Of a DNA stretch of 64,000 nucleotides, positions 15,526 through 24,728 are shown in pieces (the stretch's first letter is position 1; each line of letters opens with the position of its first letter). The notes below the pieces were generated by a model. It was not told the origin of the DNA. It ran no database searches and worked only from the letters and a program-made list of their open reading frames with translations. This DNA is from Roseicella aerolata. Lineage in GTDB: Bacteria; Pseudomonadota; Alphaproteobacteria; Acetobacterales; Acetobacteraceae. Made by a program: the position numbers and the translations under genes. The stretch covers positions 1 to 64,000 of the forward strand of contig NZ_JAJAQI010000016.1 in assembly GCF_020523605.1 (NCBI RefSeq), in the 5' to 3' direction.

Positions 15526-16863
15526 ATGCCCGGCCCAACCGCCTCAGAGGCACTCGGCCGATTTGTCGCCGGCTCCGATTGGCGCGACATCCCGCCCGCG
15601 CTGCGGCATGAGGCGAAGCGCTCCCTCCTCAATCATATCGGATGCGCTCTGGGTACGGCGCGGGACCCGGCGGTGCGGACGGCGGTGCGGGTCATGCGGG
15701 GGCTGGGCGGCGCGCCAAGGGTGACAGTGTTCGGACAGAGCACGCGGCTGGACGCCATGGGCGCGGCCTTCGTGAATGCCGTCGCCTCCAACCTGCTGGA
15801 CTATGACGACACGCATCTCAATACGGTCATTCATCCGGCCGCGCCCGTCGCCCCGCCGCTCTTTGCCCTGGCGGAGCAGGGTGGGCTCAGCGGCGCCGCG
15901 ATTCTGCACGCCTTCCTGCTCGGCGGCGAGATCGCCTGCCGCATCGGCAATGCCGTCTCACCCGGCCATTACGCGCGAGGCTGGCACATCACCTCCACCT
16001 GCGGCGCCTTCGGGGCCGCGGCGGGCTGCGCAAAGCTGCTCGGCCTCTCCGCCGGGCAGACCGCCCATGCCATTGGCATCGCCAGCAGCCAGGCCGCGGG
16101 AACAGTGGAGAACCTGCCTTCTGCCGCCAAGAATGTCAGCGTGGGAAACGCCGCGCGGCACGGGATCATGGCGGCGTTCTTCGCGGCCGAGGGCTGGGAG
16201 GCCGCCCCAGCTGCGATCGAGGGCCCGCTCGGCTGGGCGCGCGCCACCGGCGATGTGCCGGATGTGGCGGCGATCACCGAGGGGCTTGGCGAGCGCTGGG
16301 AGATCGGCCGCAACACCTACAAACCCTATCCTGCCGGAATCGTCTTCCATTCGGTGATCGATGCCTGCCTGGCGCTGCGGGACCGGCTCCGCGCACCGCC
16401 GGAAGCGATCGCCGCCGTCTCCGTCGCGGGCGATGCCCTGTTGCTGGCGCGGGGCGACCGGGTCGTGCGGAATGAGCGGGATGCGCGCGTCAGCATCCAT
16501 CACAGCGCCGCGCTCGGCCTGGTGCGGGGCCATGCCGGCGTCGCGGATTTCGAGATGCCGGCAGTGGCGGACCCGGCGCTAGCCGCTTTCCGGGCGAAGG
16601 TCGCAGCAGTGCTCGATCCCTCCCTGCCGCGCGGCGCGGCCCGTGTCACGGTGCGGTTGGCTGACGGCCGTGTCGAGGAGGCGCTGGTCACCACCCCCCG
16701 GGGCAGCGAGGCGCGGCCGATGAGCGATGCCGAATTGGAAGCGAAGTTCCGCGACAATGCCGCCATGGGCGGCTTCGCGGACCGGGCGGAGGCGCAGATC
16801 GCCGCCATCTGGGCGCTGGAGGAAGCGCCGGACCTGTCCTGTCTCATGGGTCTGCTTGCATGA
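15526..16863 (+). CDS. MmgE/PrpD family protein (2-methylcitrate dehydratase-like)
   Basis: This 445-residue protein is of the MmgE/PrpD family, whose best-known members dehydrate 2-methylcitrate or decarboxylate cis-aconitate. Visible family blocks are LLNHIGCALGTARDP, VNAVASNLLDYDDTHLNT, GWHITSTCGAFGAAAG and YKPYPAGIVFHSVIDACL. Length is normal. ATG 15526 was chosen because homology begins there; the open frame upstream on this strand is antisense to the Bug gene. It is divergently transcribed from that gene (123-base gap), a common arrangement in proteobacterial organic-acid catabolic loci. Its true substrate is unknown. Confidence 0.92.
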   Translation: MPGPTASEALGRFVAGSDWRDIPPALRHEAKRSLLNHIGCALGTARDPAVRTAVRVMRGLGGAPRVTVFGQSTRLDAMGAAFVNAVASNLLDYDDTHLNTVIHPAAPVAPPLFALAEQGGLSGAAILHAFLLGGEIACRIGNAVSPGHYARGWHITSTCGAFGAAAGCAKLLGLSAGQTAHAIGIASSQAAGTVENLPSAAKNVSVGNAARHGIMAAFFAAEGWEAAPAAIEGPLGWARATGDVPDVAAITEGLGERWEIGRNTYKPYPAGIVFHSVIDACLALRDRLRAPPEAIAAVSVAGDALLLARGDRVVRNERDARVSIHHSAALGLVRGHAGVADFEMPAVADPALAAFRAKVAAVLDPSLPRGAARVTVRLADGRVEEALVTTPRGSEARPMSDAELEAKFRDNAAMGGFADRAEAQIAAIWALEEAPDLSCLMGLLA

Positions 16864-17153
16864 CCGGCGGAATGCGGGGGTGCAGTTCTTTGCAGTAAGG
16901 ATCCCCGGCCTGTGGCGAAGTGGCGGCGCATCTGGCCGCGGGGTGATGGGCCCAGGCCAGTGCACCCGCTTTCCGGCCGCGATGCGCAAACCGGCCACTC
17001 ACTTGCCGGCGCATGCCATGACGGGGCTTTGAGGCTGCGGGATGTGGGACGGGACCACTGGGGCGCCAGCCACCGCCGAGGCTGGGCCGCAGGGCGGACT
17101 TGCCGCAGGCGGCGCGCCGGTCCAGCCTTCCCGCAACGACAAGGGAGGGAGCC

Positions 17154-18005
17154 ATGAAGGTCGGCGCTGCGATGTTCTTCACAGACACCTCCATGGCGCC
17201 GGCTGACCTTGCCACGGCGCTCGAGGAGCGCGGGTTCGACAGCCTCTGGGCGCCGGAGCACTCCCATATCCCGGTCAACCGCACCGTTGCCTATCCGGGT
17301 GGCGGCGATCTGCCGAAGATGTACTACGAGGTCATGGATCCCTTCGTGACGCTGACCGCCGCCGCGGCGGCGACGAGGACCCTGAAGGTCGGCACCGGCA
17401 TCTGCCTGGTGGTCCAGCGGGACCCGATCCAGACGGCAAAGGCGGTTGCCTCGCTCGACCAGGTCTCCGGCGGGCGCTTCCTGTTTGGCGTCGGCAATGG
17501 CTGGAATCGCGAGGAGATCGAGAACCATAACACCGCCTTCGCCACCCGCCACAAGCTGGCACGAGAGCGGATCGAGGCCATGCAGGCCATCTGGACGCAG
17601 GCGGAGGCCGAGTACCACGGCGAGTTCGTGAACTTCGGCCCGCTCATGGCCTGGCCCAAGCCGGTGCAGAGACCCCACCCGCCCATCATCGTCGGTGGTG
17701 CGTTCCCCTGGGGCGCCAGGCGCGCCGTGCGCTACGGCAATGGCTGGATGCCGCACCGCGTGCGCAAGCACTATGCCGATGTCGCAGCGCTGGTCCCGCG
17801 CTTCCGCGCCCTGCTGGCGGAGGCCGGTCGACGCGAGGAGGACTGCCCGGTCACCATCTGGGGCGTCAGGGAGGATCGGGATGCGTTGCTGGCCGACCGC
17901 GACCTCGGCATCCAGCGTGTGGTGCTAAGCCTGGATGCGGCGAAACGTGACGTCATCCTGCCTGAGTTGGACCGCTGGGCGAAGCTGATCGCGGCGGTGG
18001 CGTGA
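17154..18005 (+). CDS. LLM-class F420-dependent oxidoreductase (TIGR03619-like)
   Basis: This is a 283-residue luciferase-like TIM-barrel oxidoreductase. It begins MKVGAAMFFTDTSMAPADLA and carries the family landmarks LWAPEHSHIP, LKVGTGICLVVQRDPIQTAK, GRFLFGVGNGWNREEIENH and the PVQRPHPPIIVGG block near residue 175. These are typical of members annotated as F420-dependent. ATG 17154 has GGAGGGAG just upstream. It precedes an MFS transporter by 16 bases and opens the F420 island. The local F420 biosynthesis genes support F420 rather than FMN as cofactor, though sequence alone does not prove this. Substrate unknown. Confidence 0.87.
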   Translation: MKVGAAMFFTDTSMAPADLATALEERGFDSLWAPEHSHIPVNRTVAYPGGGDLPKMYYEVMDPFVTLTAAAAATRTLKVGTGICLVVQRDPIQTAKAVASLDQVSGGRFLFGVGNGWNREEIENHNTAFATRHKLARERIEAMQAIWTQAEAEYHGEFVNFGPLMAWPKPVQRPHPPIIVGGAFPWGARRAVRYGNGWMPHRVRKHYADVAALVPRFRALLAEAGRREEDCPVTIWGVREDRDALLADRDLGIQRVVLSLDAAKRDVILPELDRWAKLIAAVA

Positions 18006-18021
18006 CCGCCCGGACATTGGC

Positions 18022-19545
18022 ATGAGTGCGACGGCCGAGCCGCAGGGCGGGCTCTTTACCATCAGCGGGCGGCAGTGGCTGATCCTGTTGATGGTGCAAC
18101 TCGCCAATCTGTTGTTCGGCATGACCATCACCCTCGCCAACCTCGTCCTGCCGGAGGTGCGGGGCGCCGTCTCCGCGACGCAGGACGAAATTTCCTGGGT
18201 CATCACCCTCAACCTCGCCGCGACCGCCGTGGCGACGCCGATGACTGGCTGGCTCGCCGGGCGGCTTGGCTGGCGGAGTCTCATGTTCGGCACCGTGCTT
18301 GGCTTCACCCTTGCCTCGCTCGCCTGCGGGCTGGCGACCAGCCTCGATCAGCTCATCCTTGCGCGCGTGGCGCAGGGCGCCTTCGGCGCGCCGATCATGC
18401 CCCTGGGCCAGGCCGTGCTGCTCGGCACCTTTCCGAAGCACCTGCATTCGACGGCGCTGGTCGTGTGGGGCGTGGGCGCGGTCTTCGGCCCGGTGCTCGG
18501 GCCCATCCTCGGCGCCATGGCGACTGAGGCCTGGAACTGGCGCGCCGCCTTCTTCATGATCGTCCCGCCCGGGATCTGTACCCTGGTCTGCATCTGGTTC
18601 GCACTCCGTGACCACACCAGCCAATCCAGCACCCGCTTCGACTGGACCGGTTTCCTCGCACTCTCCGTCGCGCTGATCGCCGCGCAGCTTGTGCTCGACC
18701 GGGGCCAGCGAATGGACTGGTTCGACTCACCCACCATCATTGCCTGCTGCGTCATGGGGGCGCTGGCTCTCTGGATCTTCGTCGCGCATTGCCTGACGAC
18801 GGAGCACCCCTTCCTCAACCCGCGCCTGCTGCTGGACCGGAATTTCAGCGTCGGGCTGCTGATCTCGCTGGTGATGGGCATGCTGGCCTTCACCAGCCTC
18901 TCCCTGTTCCCGACGCTGCTGCACGACCTGCGGGGCTACCCGCATAATGCGATCGGGCTGCTGATCGCCGCACGCGGCATGGGAAACTGGCTGGCCTTCC
19001 TGGTGGTCATCCAGTTCACCAGCGTGGCGCCGCGGCTGGCCATCGCCACCGGCCTCGCGCTGCAGGCGGCCTCGGCCTTCTGGATGGCGCAGTTCGACAT
19101 CAACCTGACCGAGTCGGACATCTTCTGGAGCCACCTGTTGCAGGGCTTCGGCCAGTCCATCGCCTTCACGCCCATGGCGGTGATGGCCTTTTCGACCCTG
19201 CCGTCGCATCAGGTGACGGAGGGATCGGCCGTCTTCACCCTGATGCGGAATTTCGGCTCCAGCCTCTTCGTCTCGCTTTCCGTCCTGGTGCTGATCCGCA
19301 CCACCGCGATGAGCTATTCGGAAATGACCAGCCTGGTCAGCCCCTACAACGAGGCGCTGGCGCTGCCGGGGCTGCCGAGCCAGTGGGATATCGGCAGCAC
19401 CAGCGGGCTGCTGCGCTTGTCGAATGAGATCCTGCGCCAGGCCTCGATGATCGGCTACATCAATGCCTTCCACCTGATGGCCTTCACCGCGGCGGCGGCC
19501 GTGCCGCTGGCCGGGCTTATGGGAGCCCGGCCGAAAGCGCCCTGA
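18022..19545 (+). CDS. MFS transporter, DHA2 (EmrB/QacA-type) family
   Basis: This is a 507-residue polytopic protein with about 14 hydrophobic segments, as in the DHA2 drug:H+ antiporter group. Visible motifs include TPMTGWLAGRLGWRSLM (motif A region) and a proline/glycine-rich GVGAVFGPVLGPILG segment (motif C, antiporter signature). It starts 16 bases after the LLM oxidoreductase and is probably in the same operon, which suggests export of a product or toxic substrate of that enzyme. It ends at a 43-base palindrome at 19546-19588. The substrate is not predictable. Confidence 0.9.
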   Translation: MSATAEPQGGLFTISGRQWLILLMVQLANLLFGMTITLANLVLPEVRGAVSATQDEISWVITLNLAATAVATPMTGWLAGRLGWRSLMFGTVLGFTLASLACGLATSLDQLILARVAQGAFGAPIMPLGQAVLLGTFPKHLHSTALVVWGVGAVFGPVLGPILGAMATEAWNWRAAFFMIVPPGICTLVCIWFALRDHTSQSSTRFDWTGFLALSVALIAAQLVLDRGQRMDWFDSPTIIACCVMGALALWIFVAHCLTTEHPFLNPRLLLDRNFSVGLLISLVMGMLAFTSLSLFPTLLHDLRGYPHNAIGLLIAARGMGNWLAFLVVIQFTSVAPRLAIATGLALQAASAFWMAQFDINLTESDIFWSHLLQGFGQSIAFTPMAVMAFSTLPSHQVTEGSAVFTLMRNFGSSLFVSLSVLVLIRTTAMSYSEMTSLVSPYNEALALPGLPSQWDIGSTSGLLRLSNEILRQASMIGYINAFHLMAFTAAAAVPLAGLMGARPKAP

Positions 19546-19588
19546 CGGCGACGGATTGCGTCCTGGGCCGAACGCCAATCCGCAGTGG
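19546..19588 (+). repeat. Diverged third copy of the 43-base palindrome (B module)
   Basis: This 43-base stretch aligns without gaps to module B' at 508-550, with about 31 identical positions. The core CGGATTGCGT...GAACGCC.ATCCGC is retained. It lies immediately after the MFS stop codon and between two convergent genes, where a hairpin could serve as a bidirectional terminator. Confidence 0.65.
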
Positions 19589-19627
19589 ATGGTTGACCAA
19601 AGGCGGGGTACGCCCCGCCGCGCCGCT

Positions 19628-20656
19628 CTACAGCACCGCCTCCGCCACGATGCGCAGCGCCTGCTGCGTCGCGCCGGTCAGCACCAGCGTGCCGACCTTT
19701 CCCCCCTTCGCCACCGCCCGCCAGTCCTGCAGGCGGCCGCGGATACGGTCCGGCGGGCCAACCAGGGCGATCTCGTCCACCAGCCTGTCCGGAACCAGCG
19801 CCGCCGCGTCCCGGTGGCGCCGCGCGAGATAGGCGTCCTGGATCTTCGCCGCCGCCTCGGCATAGCCGAGGCGCCTGGCATAATCGTTGTAGAAATTCTT
19901 GCCCTTGGCGCCCATGCCACCGATATAAAGCGCGAGTTCCGGCTTGCAGGCGTCCCGGCAGGCCTGCAGGTCGTCGCCGACGCGAATCTTGGTGTAGGGC
20001 GCGATGTCGAACTGCATCAGGTCGGCGGGCCTGCCGGACTTTGCCATCCCCTCCATTGTCGGCTTTGCCACCAGATCTGCTCCTTCCGGCGACATGAAGA
20101 TGGGCAGGTTGCCGTCCGCGATCTCGCCCGCCAGCCGCATTCCCCCCGGGGTGATGGAGGCGCAGTAGAATTTCAGCGGCTTGCCATGGAGGATGCTCTT
20201 CAGCGGCTTGCCCAGGCCGGTGGCGTCCGGCCCGTCATAGGGGATGCGGTAATGCTGCCCCTGATGTTCCAGCGGCTTGTCCCGTGCGACGATCGCCCGG
20301 ATGATGGAGATGTATTCGCGCGTGCGCTCCAGCGGCGTGCCATAGGGCTGGCCGTGCCAGCCCTCCACCACCTGCGGGCCGGAGGGGCCGACGCCGCAGA
20401 GGAAGCGGTCCTCCGAGAGTTGTTGCAGCGTCATCGCCGTCATGGCGGCACAGGCCGGGGTGCGGCCGGGCATCTGCATGATGCCGGTGCCGGCCTTGAT
20501 GCGGGAGGTGCGGGCGAGCACCCAGGCGATGGGCGTGACGGCATCGCTGCCATAGCTCTCCCCGCACCAGACGGCGCTGTAGCCGAGCCGCTCCGCCTCC
20601 AGCACCAGCGCCGTATCGACGCCGGCACCCATCCCGAGGGTAAGACCGAGCCGCAT
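19628..20656 (-). CDS. LLM-class F420-dependent oxidoreductase (Rv3520c-like)
   Basis: This 342-residue luciferase-like barrel protein begins MRLGLTLGMGAGVDTALVLE and shows SAVWCGESYGSDAVTPIAW, IKAGTGIMQMPGRTPA, and the block GVGPSGPQVVEGWHG, which is characteristic of a group of F420-dependent LLM enzymes. Length fits this group. It is transcribed from the same strand as, and two bases after, the next LLM gene (20659-21612), so both likely sit in one operon divergent from fbiC. The cofactor assignment is by family and context; the substrate is unknown. Confidence 0.87.
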   Translation of the reverse strand: MRLGLTLGMGAGVDTALVLEAERLGYSAVWCGESYGSDAVTPIAWVLARTSRIKAGTGIMQMPGRTPACAAMTAMTLQQLSEDRFLCGVGPSGPQVVEGWHGQPYGTPLERTREYISIIRAIVARDKPLEHQGQHYRIPYDGPDATGLGKPLKSILHGKPLKFYCASITPGGMRLAGEIADGNLPIFMSPEGADLVAKPTMEGMAKSGRPADLMQFDIAPYTKIRVGDDLQACRDACKPELALYIGGMGAKGKNFYNDYARRLGYAEAAAKIQDAYLARRHRDAAALVPDRLVDEIALVGPPDRIRGRLQDWRAVAKGGKVGTLVLTGATQQALRIVAEAVL

Positions 20657-20658
20657 CG

Positions 20659-21612
20659 TCAGAGCCTCGTCATCACGCTGTCGCGGAACTCGCGCATGCT
20701 GGCGATCATTTCCTCCGCCGTGGTGCCGGGGAAGCTGAAATCGACAGCAGAGACACCAAGATCCCGCATTGCCTTCAGGTCGTCCGCGATCTGCGCCGGC
20801 TGGCCGGAGAACATCCGCCGCTCCCCGTCCCCCGCCGTCCCGGGCACCTCCGGCCCGTATCTTTGCACGCGGTAGGCGAGGCCGATGCTCGCCGGGTCTC
20901 GCCCTGCCCGCTCGACCATCTCCCGCAGCTTTGCCACCCCGGCGCGGTAGCGCGGCAGGCTCTCGAGCGGGAAGGATGGGTTGGTGCCGATCGGGTACCA
21001 GGCATCGCCGAGGCGCGCCACGCGGCGCAGCGCCGGGCCGCTTTCCCCGCCCACCCAGATCGGCGGGCCGCCGGGCTGGACCGGCTTCGGCTCGAAGGTG
21101 ATGTTGTCGAAGCGGACGAACTCCCCCTCGAAGCGCGGGAGCGGTGCGGTCCAGAGTTCCTTCGCCGCCAGGATGTATTCATCCGTCACCTTGCCGCGGG
21201 CGGCAAAGTCCGGCGCCTGCAGCGCCTCGAATTCCTCGCGCAGCCAGCCGGCGCCGATGCCGAGGGTGAGGCGTCCGCTCGAGAGAACATCGATGGTCGA
21301 GAGGATCTTCGCCGCCAGCATGGCCGGGCGATGCGGGACGACCATGACGGAGGTGACGAGGTGCACCCTCGTTGTCTTCGCCGCAACGAACATTACCTGG
21401 GTGAGCTGCTCGTGCCGCTCGCCGCGACTGCTCGCCGGGAATTCGCCGCTGTCGGTATAGGGATATTTCGCATGGATGTCGGTCGGGATGACCACGTGAT
21501 CGCTGAAGGTGCCATAGCCGAAGCCCATGGCCTCGCCCTCCTGCGCCAGGCGGGTCAGGTTCTCCGGGGTGGCGAGCGGCCCGCCGGTCGGCGCGTTGAA
21601 GCCGATCTGCAT
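20659..21612 (-). CDS. LLM-class F420-dependent oxidoreductase (TIGR03619-like)
   Basis: This 317-residue luciferase-like oxidoreductase begins MQIGFNAPTGGPLATPENL. Family blocks are FGYGTFSDHVVIPTD, VHLVTSVMVVPHRPAMLAAK, GRLTLGIGAGWLREEFEAL and PVQPGGPPIWVGGESG. ATG 21612 is preferred to the start at 21633 because GGAGGAAAC lies just upstream of it. It is the first gene of a two-gene LLM operon and is divergent from fbiC, sharing a 90-base intergenic region, so the F420 core gene and these putative F420 users may be co-regulated. Substrate unknown. Confidence 0.88.
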   Translation of the reverse strand: MQIGFNAPTGGPLATPENLTRLAQEGEAMGFGYGTFSDHVVIPTDIHAKYPYTDSGEFPASSRGERHEQLTQVMFVAAKTTRVHLVTSVMVVPHRPAMLAAKILSTIDVLSSGRLTLGIGAGWLREEFEALQAPDFAARGKVTDEYILAAKELWTAPLPRFEGEFVRFDNITFEPKPVQPGGPPIWVGGESGPALRRVARLGDAWYPIGTNPSFPLESLPRYRAGVAKLREMVERAGRDPASIGLAYRVQRYGPEVPGTAGDGERRMFSGQPAQIADDLKAMRDLGVSAVDFSFPGTTAEEMIASMREFRDSVMTRL

Positions 21613-21702
21613 GGTGTTTCCTCCAGTGCCCACGCATTATCCGGGATTGCATCCCCCTGGGGCTTCACCCACGATGCGGCGCGAGGAAGGGGGAAGGCAA
21701 GG

Positions 21703-24075
21703 GTGCAGGACCGGCTGGAAGCCATGCCGCTGGACGCGCTGATGGCGGAAGCGGCGGCGCTGCGCGATGCGGCGCATGGGCGGGTGATCTCCTACTCCCG
21801 CAAGGTTTTCATCCCACTGACGAAGCTTTGCCGCGACGTCTGCCACTACTGCACCTTCGCCGAGACGCCGCGCCCTGGCCGGAACGCCTATCTCTCGCCG
21901 GAGGAGGTGCTGGCGATCGCCCACGCCGGCGCCGCCGCAGGCTGCACCGAGGCGCTCTTTACCCTTGGCGACAAGCCGGAACTGCGCTGGCGCCAGGCGC
22001 GGGAGGCGCTGGCCTCGCTGGGACAGGAAACGACCATCTCCTACCTGCAGGCGATATGCGCGCTTGTCTTGAAGGAAACCGGACTGCTGCCGCATGCCAA
22101 TCCCGGGGTGATAAGCCGGGAGGAAATCGCCGCACTGCGCAGCGTCTCGGCCAGCCAGGGGCTGATGCTGGAGAGCGTCAGTGCGCGGCTCTGCGAGCCG
22201 GGCCAGGTCCATCACGGCAGCCCGGACAAGCACCCGGAGGCGAGGCTGGAGGTGTTGCGCCAGGCGGGCGAGCTGCGCGTGCCCTTCACCACCGGCATCC
22301 TGATCGGCATCGGCGAGACGCGGGGGGAGCGGCTGGAAGCGCTGCGGGCGATCGCCGATCTGCACGCTCGCCATGGACATATCCAGGAAGTCATCATCCA
22401 GAATTTCCGCGCCAAGCCTGGCACCCGGCGGGCGGGCGCGGCGGAGCCGGATCTCGACGATCTTCTCTGGACCATCGCCGCGGCGCGGATCGTGCTGGGG
22501 CCGGAGATGAACATCCAGGCTCCCCCGAACCTTTCACCGGGCGTGTACCAGAAGCTGGTTGCGGCAGGGCTGAACGATTGGGGTGGCGTCTCCCCGGTGA
22601 CGCCGGACCATGTGAACCCGGAAGCGCCCTGGCCGCATCTGGAGGAACTGGCCGCCCGCACCGCTGATGCCGGCAGCGTGTTGGTACAAAGGTTGCCTGC
22701 ATACCCGGCCTATGTTCTTGCGCCCGAGACCTGGTTCGCGCCGACGGTCGCTGCGGCGGTGCGGCGGATGAGCGATGCCGAGGGCTTCGCGCGCGGGGAC
22801 GACTGGTCGCCGGGCGAGACGCGGCTGCCGATGCTGCCCGCCCCGAGGCTGGCGGCGGCCGATGCAGCGGTGACCCGCGTCGTGGAGCGCGCCAGCGCCG
22901 GCACGAGACTGGACGCACCCGACATCATCAGGCTGTTCGCGGCCCGCGATGCCGACCAGGCCCATGTCACGGCAGCGGCGGATACGCTGCGGGCGTCGGT
23001 ATCCGGCGACGTGGTCCGCTACGTGGTCAACCGCAACATCAATTACACCAATATCTGCACCTATCGCTGCCGCTTCTGTGCCTTCAGCAAAGGAAAGACG
23101 CATGAAGCGCTGCGTGGCCCGGCCTATGACCTGGATCATGCCGAGGTCGTACGCCGCGCCGAGGAAGCCTGGGCACGTGGCGCCACCGAGGTCTGCCTGC
23201 AGGGCGGCATCCACCCGGACTATACCGGCGCAACCTATGAGGGCATATGCCGCGCCATCCGCGAAGCCGTGCCCGGGATGCACATCCATGCCTTCTCGCC
23301 GCTCGAGGTCACGCAGGGTGCGGCAACCCTCGGCCTCTCGCTCCGCGACTACCTCGCGCGGCTGAAGGATGCGGGGCTGGGCACCTTGCCGGGCACCGCG
23401 GCGGAGATCCTGGATGACGAGATCCGGGCCATCATCTGCCCGGACAAGGTGACCACCGCCGAATGGCTCGCGGTGGCGCGCACGGCCCACGCGCTCGGCC
23501 TGCGGACCACCTCAACCATCATGTTCGGCCATGTCGAGGGACCGCCGAACTGGGCGCGGCACCTGTTGGCGTTGCGCGACCTGCAGGCGGAGACGGGGGG
23601 CTTCACGGAATTCGTGCCCCTCCCCTTCGTTCATATGGAAGCGCCCATGTATCTGCGCGGCCAGGCCCGCCGGGGGCCCACCTTCCGGGAGGCGCTGCTG
23701 ATGCACAGCGTCGCCCGGCTGACCCTGCACCCGCATATTACCAATATCCAGACAAGTTGGGTCAAGATGGGCCCGGAGGGTGCCAAGCTGGCGCTGCGGG
23801 CCGGCGCCAACGACCTCGGTGGGACCTTGATGAACGAGAGCATCAGCCGCGCCGCCGGCACGCAGCACGGGCAGGAATTCCCGCCGGCGGCGATGGAGAC
23901 ATTGATCCTCGCGATTGGTCGCCGCCCGCGGCAGCGCACGACACTGTACGGGACGGTGCCGGAGGAGCGGCAGCGCGCGTCCCATGCAGCGGTGGCGCTG
24001 GCGCCATTGGTGCAGACGGCACCCCGCCGGAAGGGGCAGCATTCGGCGCTCCTGCCGACCAGCGGCCAGCCTTAA
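21703..24075 (+). CDS. fbiC: FO synthase, fused CofG-CofH (FbiC)
   Basis: This is a 790-residue bifunctional radical-SAM enzyme that makes 7,8-didemethyl-8-hydroxy-5-deazariboflavin (FO), the chromophore of coenzyme F420, from tyrosine and 5-amino-6-ribitylaminouracil. Both [4Fe-4S] SAM sites are present. The N-terminal CofG half has CRDVCHYC (Cys 43, 47, 50) and the C-terminal CofH half has CTYRCRFC (Cys 452, 456, 459). CofH hallmarks such as EVCLQGGIHPDYTG and FVPLPFVHMEAPMY are visible. The fused form is typical of Actinobacteria; archaea use separate proteins. GTG 21703 has AAGG five bases upstream; the longer frame upstream is antisense to the LLM gene. Its stop codon overlaps that of the convergent cofC. 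Confidence 0.97.
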   Translation: MQDRLEAMPLDALMAEAAALRDAAHGRVISYSRKVFIPLTKLCRDVCHYCTFAETPRPGRNAYLSPEEVLAIAHAGAAAGCTEALFTLGDKPELRWRQAREALASLGQETTISYLQAICALVLKETGLLPHANPGVISREEIAALRSVSASQGLMLESVSARLCEPGQVHHGSPDKHPEARLEVLRQAGELRVPFTTGILIGIGETRGERLEALRAIADLHARHGHIQEVIIQNFRAKPGTRRAGAAEPDLDDLLWTIAAARIVLGPEMNIQAPPNLSPGVYQKLVAAGLNDWGGVSPVTPDHVNPEAPWPHLEELAARTADAGSVLVQRLPAYPAYVLAPETWFAPTVAAAVRRMSDAEGFARGDDWSPGETRLPMLPAPRLAAADAAVTRVVERASAGTRLDAPDIIRLFAARDADQAHVTAAADTLRASVSGDVVRYVVNRNINYTNICTYRCRFCAFSKGKTHEALRGPAYDLDHAEVVRRAEEAWARGATEVCLQGGIHPDYTGATYEGICRAIREAVPGMHIHAFSPLEVTQGAATLGLSLRDYLARLKDAGLGTLPGTAAEILDDEIRAIICPDKVTTAEWLAVARTAHALGLRTTSTIMFGHVEGPPNWARHLLALRDLQAETGGFTEFVPLPFVHMEAPMYLRGQARRGPTFREALLMHSVARLTLHPHITNIQTSWVKMGPEGAKLALRAGANDLGGTLMNESISRAAGTQHGQEFPPAAMETLILAIGRRPRQRTTLYGTVPEERQRASHAAVALAPLVQTAPRRKGQHSALLPTSGQP

Positions 24076-24728
24076 AGGCGCGCCAGCACGCCCGCCTTGC
24101 GCAGCCAGGCCAGCGTGCGCGTGCCCGCAGCAACATCAAGCCGCGCGAACATTGCCAGATCCGCCGGGTGGTCGATATCCATCGCCACCCCAGGAAGCCG
24201 CAGGATCTGCGGTTCCAGGCCCCTCGCCCGTGCGGCGGCGAGGTGTGGAATGTAGCTGTCATTCCCGAAGCACAGCGGCACCGCGTCCGGCGGCGAAAGG
24301 ACCACGCCGTTCGAGCCCCTCCCGTCATGTGCCGGCGCGATGGTGAAGGACGGCGCCGGCCGATGCGCTGCCAGCAGTGCCTCCACCTCGGCCGGTGCTA
24401 CCGCGGGGATGTCGCCCGGCATGGTCAGGATGCCTGTGGCGCCCTCGGCCGCCAGCATCTGTGCCGCGGCGGTCACGCTGCCCGTATGCCCGTCCCGCGC
24501 GCCTTCCGTGATCACCCGCAGGCCGCGCTGCTCCGCCTCGTCACTCGTCCATGCATCCAGCGTGGCCACGGCGATCCCCGCCAGCCCGCGCGTTGCGCAG
24601 AGCGTGTCCAGCACCTCCGCCACCATCACGCGCATCAGGGCCACGCGCTCCTCCGCCGAGAGCAGCGGCGCCAGACGCTGCTTCGACCCGGCCATCTCCT
24701 TGACCGGCAGGATGGCCCAGATGCTCAT
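24072..24728 (-). CDS. cofC: 2-phospho-L-lactate / phosphoenolpyruvate guanylyltransferase (CofC/FbiD)
   Basis: This 218-residue nucleotidyltransferase activates the three-carbon phosphate (2-phospholactate, PEP or 3-phosphoglycerate, depending on lineage) with GTP for F420 assembly. It begins WAILPVKEMAGSKQRLAPLL, the GTP-binding start of the family, followed by TMPGDIPAV, PAHDGRGSNGVVLSP and MDIDHPADLA. Length matches the family. The ATG overlaps the stop of cofD by four bases. Its end overlaps the fbiC stop tail-to-tail through a shared TTAA. The sequence does not show which three-carbon substrate is used. Confidence 0.94.
   Translation of the reverse strand: MSIWAILPVKEMAGSKQRLAPLLSAEERVALMRVMVAEVLDTLCATRGLAGIAVATLDAWTSDEAEQRGLRVITEGARDGHTGSVTAAAQMLAAEGATGILTMPGDIPAVAPAEVEALLAAHRPAPSFTIAPAHDGRGSNGVVLSPPDAVPLCFGNDSYIPHLAAARARGLEPQILRLPGVAMDIDHPADLAMFARLDVAAGTRTLAWLRKAGVLARL

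Noticed and set aside
17154-18005. LLM genes as alkanesulfonate or bacterial-luciferase FMN monooxygenases.
   Set aside because: Sequence blocks fit the F420-dependent subgroups better, and the F420 biosynthesis genes are adjacent. FMN use is not excluded without assays.
20863-21702. A 280-codon extension in front of fbiC.
   Set aside because: It is antisense to the LLM gene 20659-21612 and shows no FbiC homology. GTG 21703 with an upstream AAGG is the sensible start.
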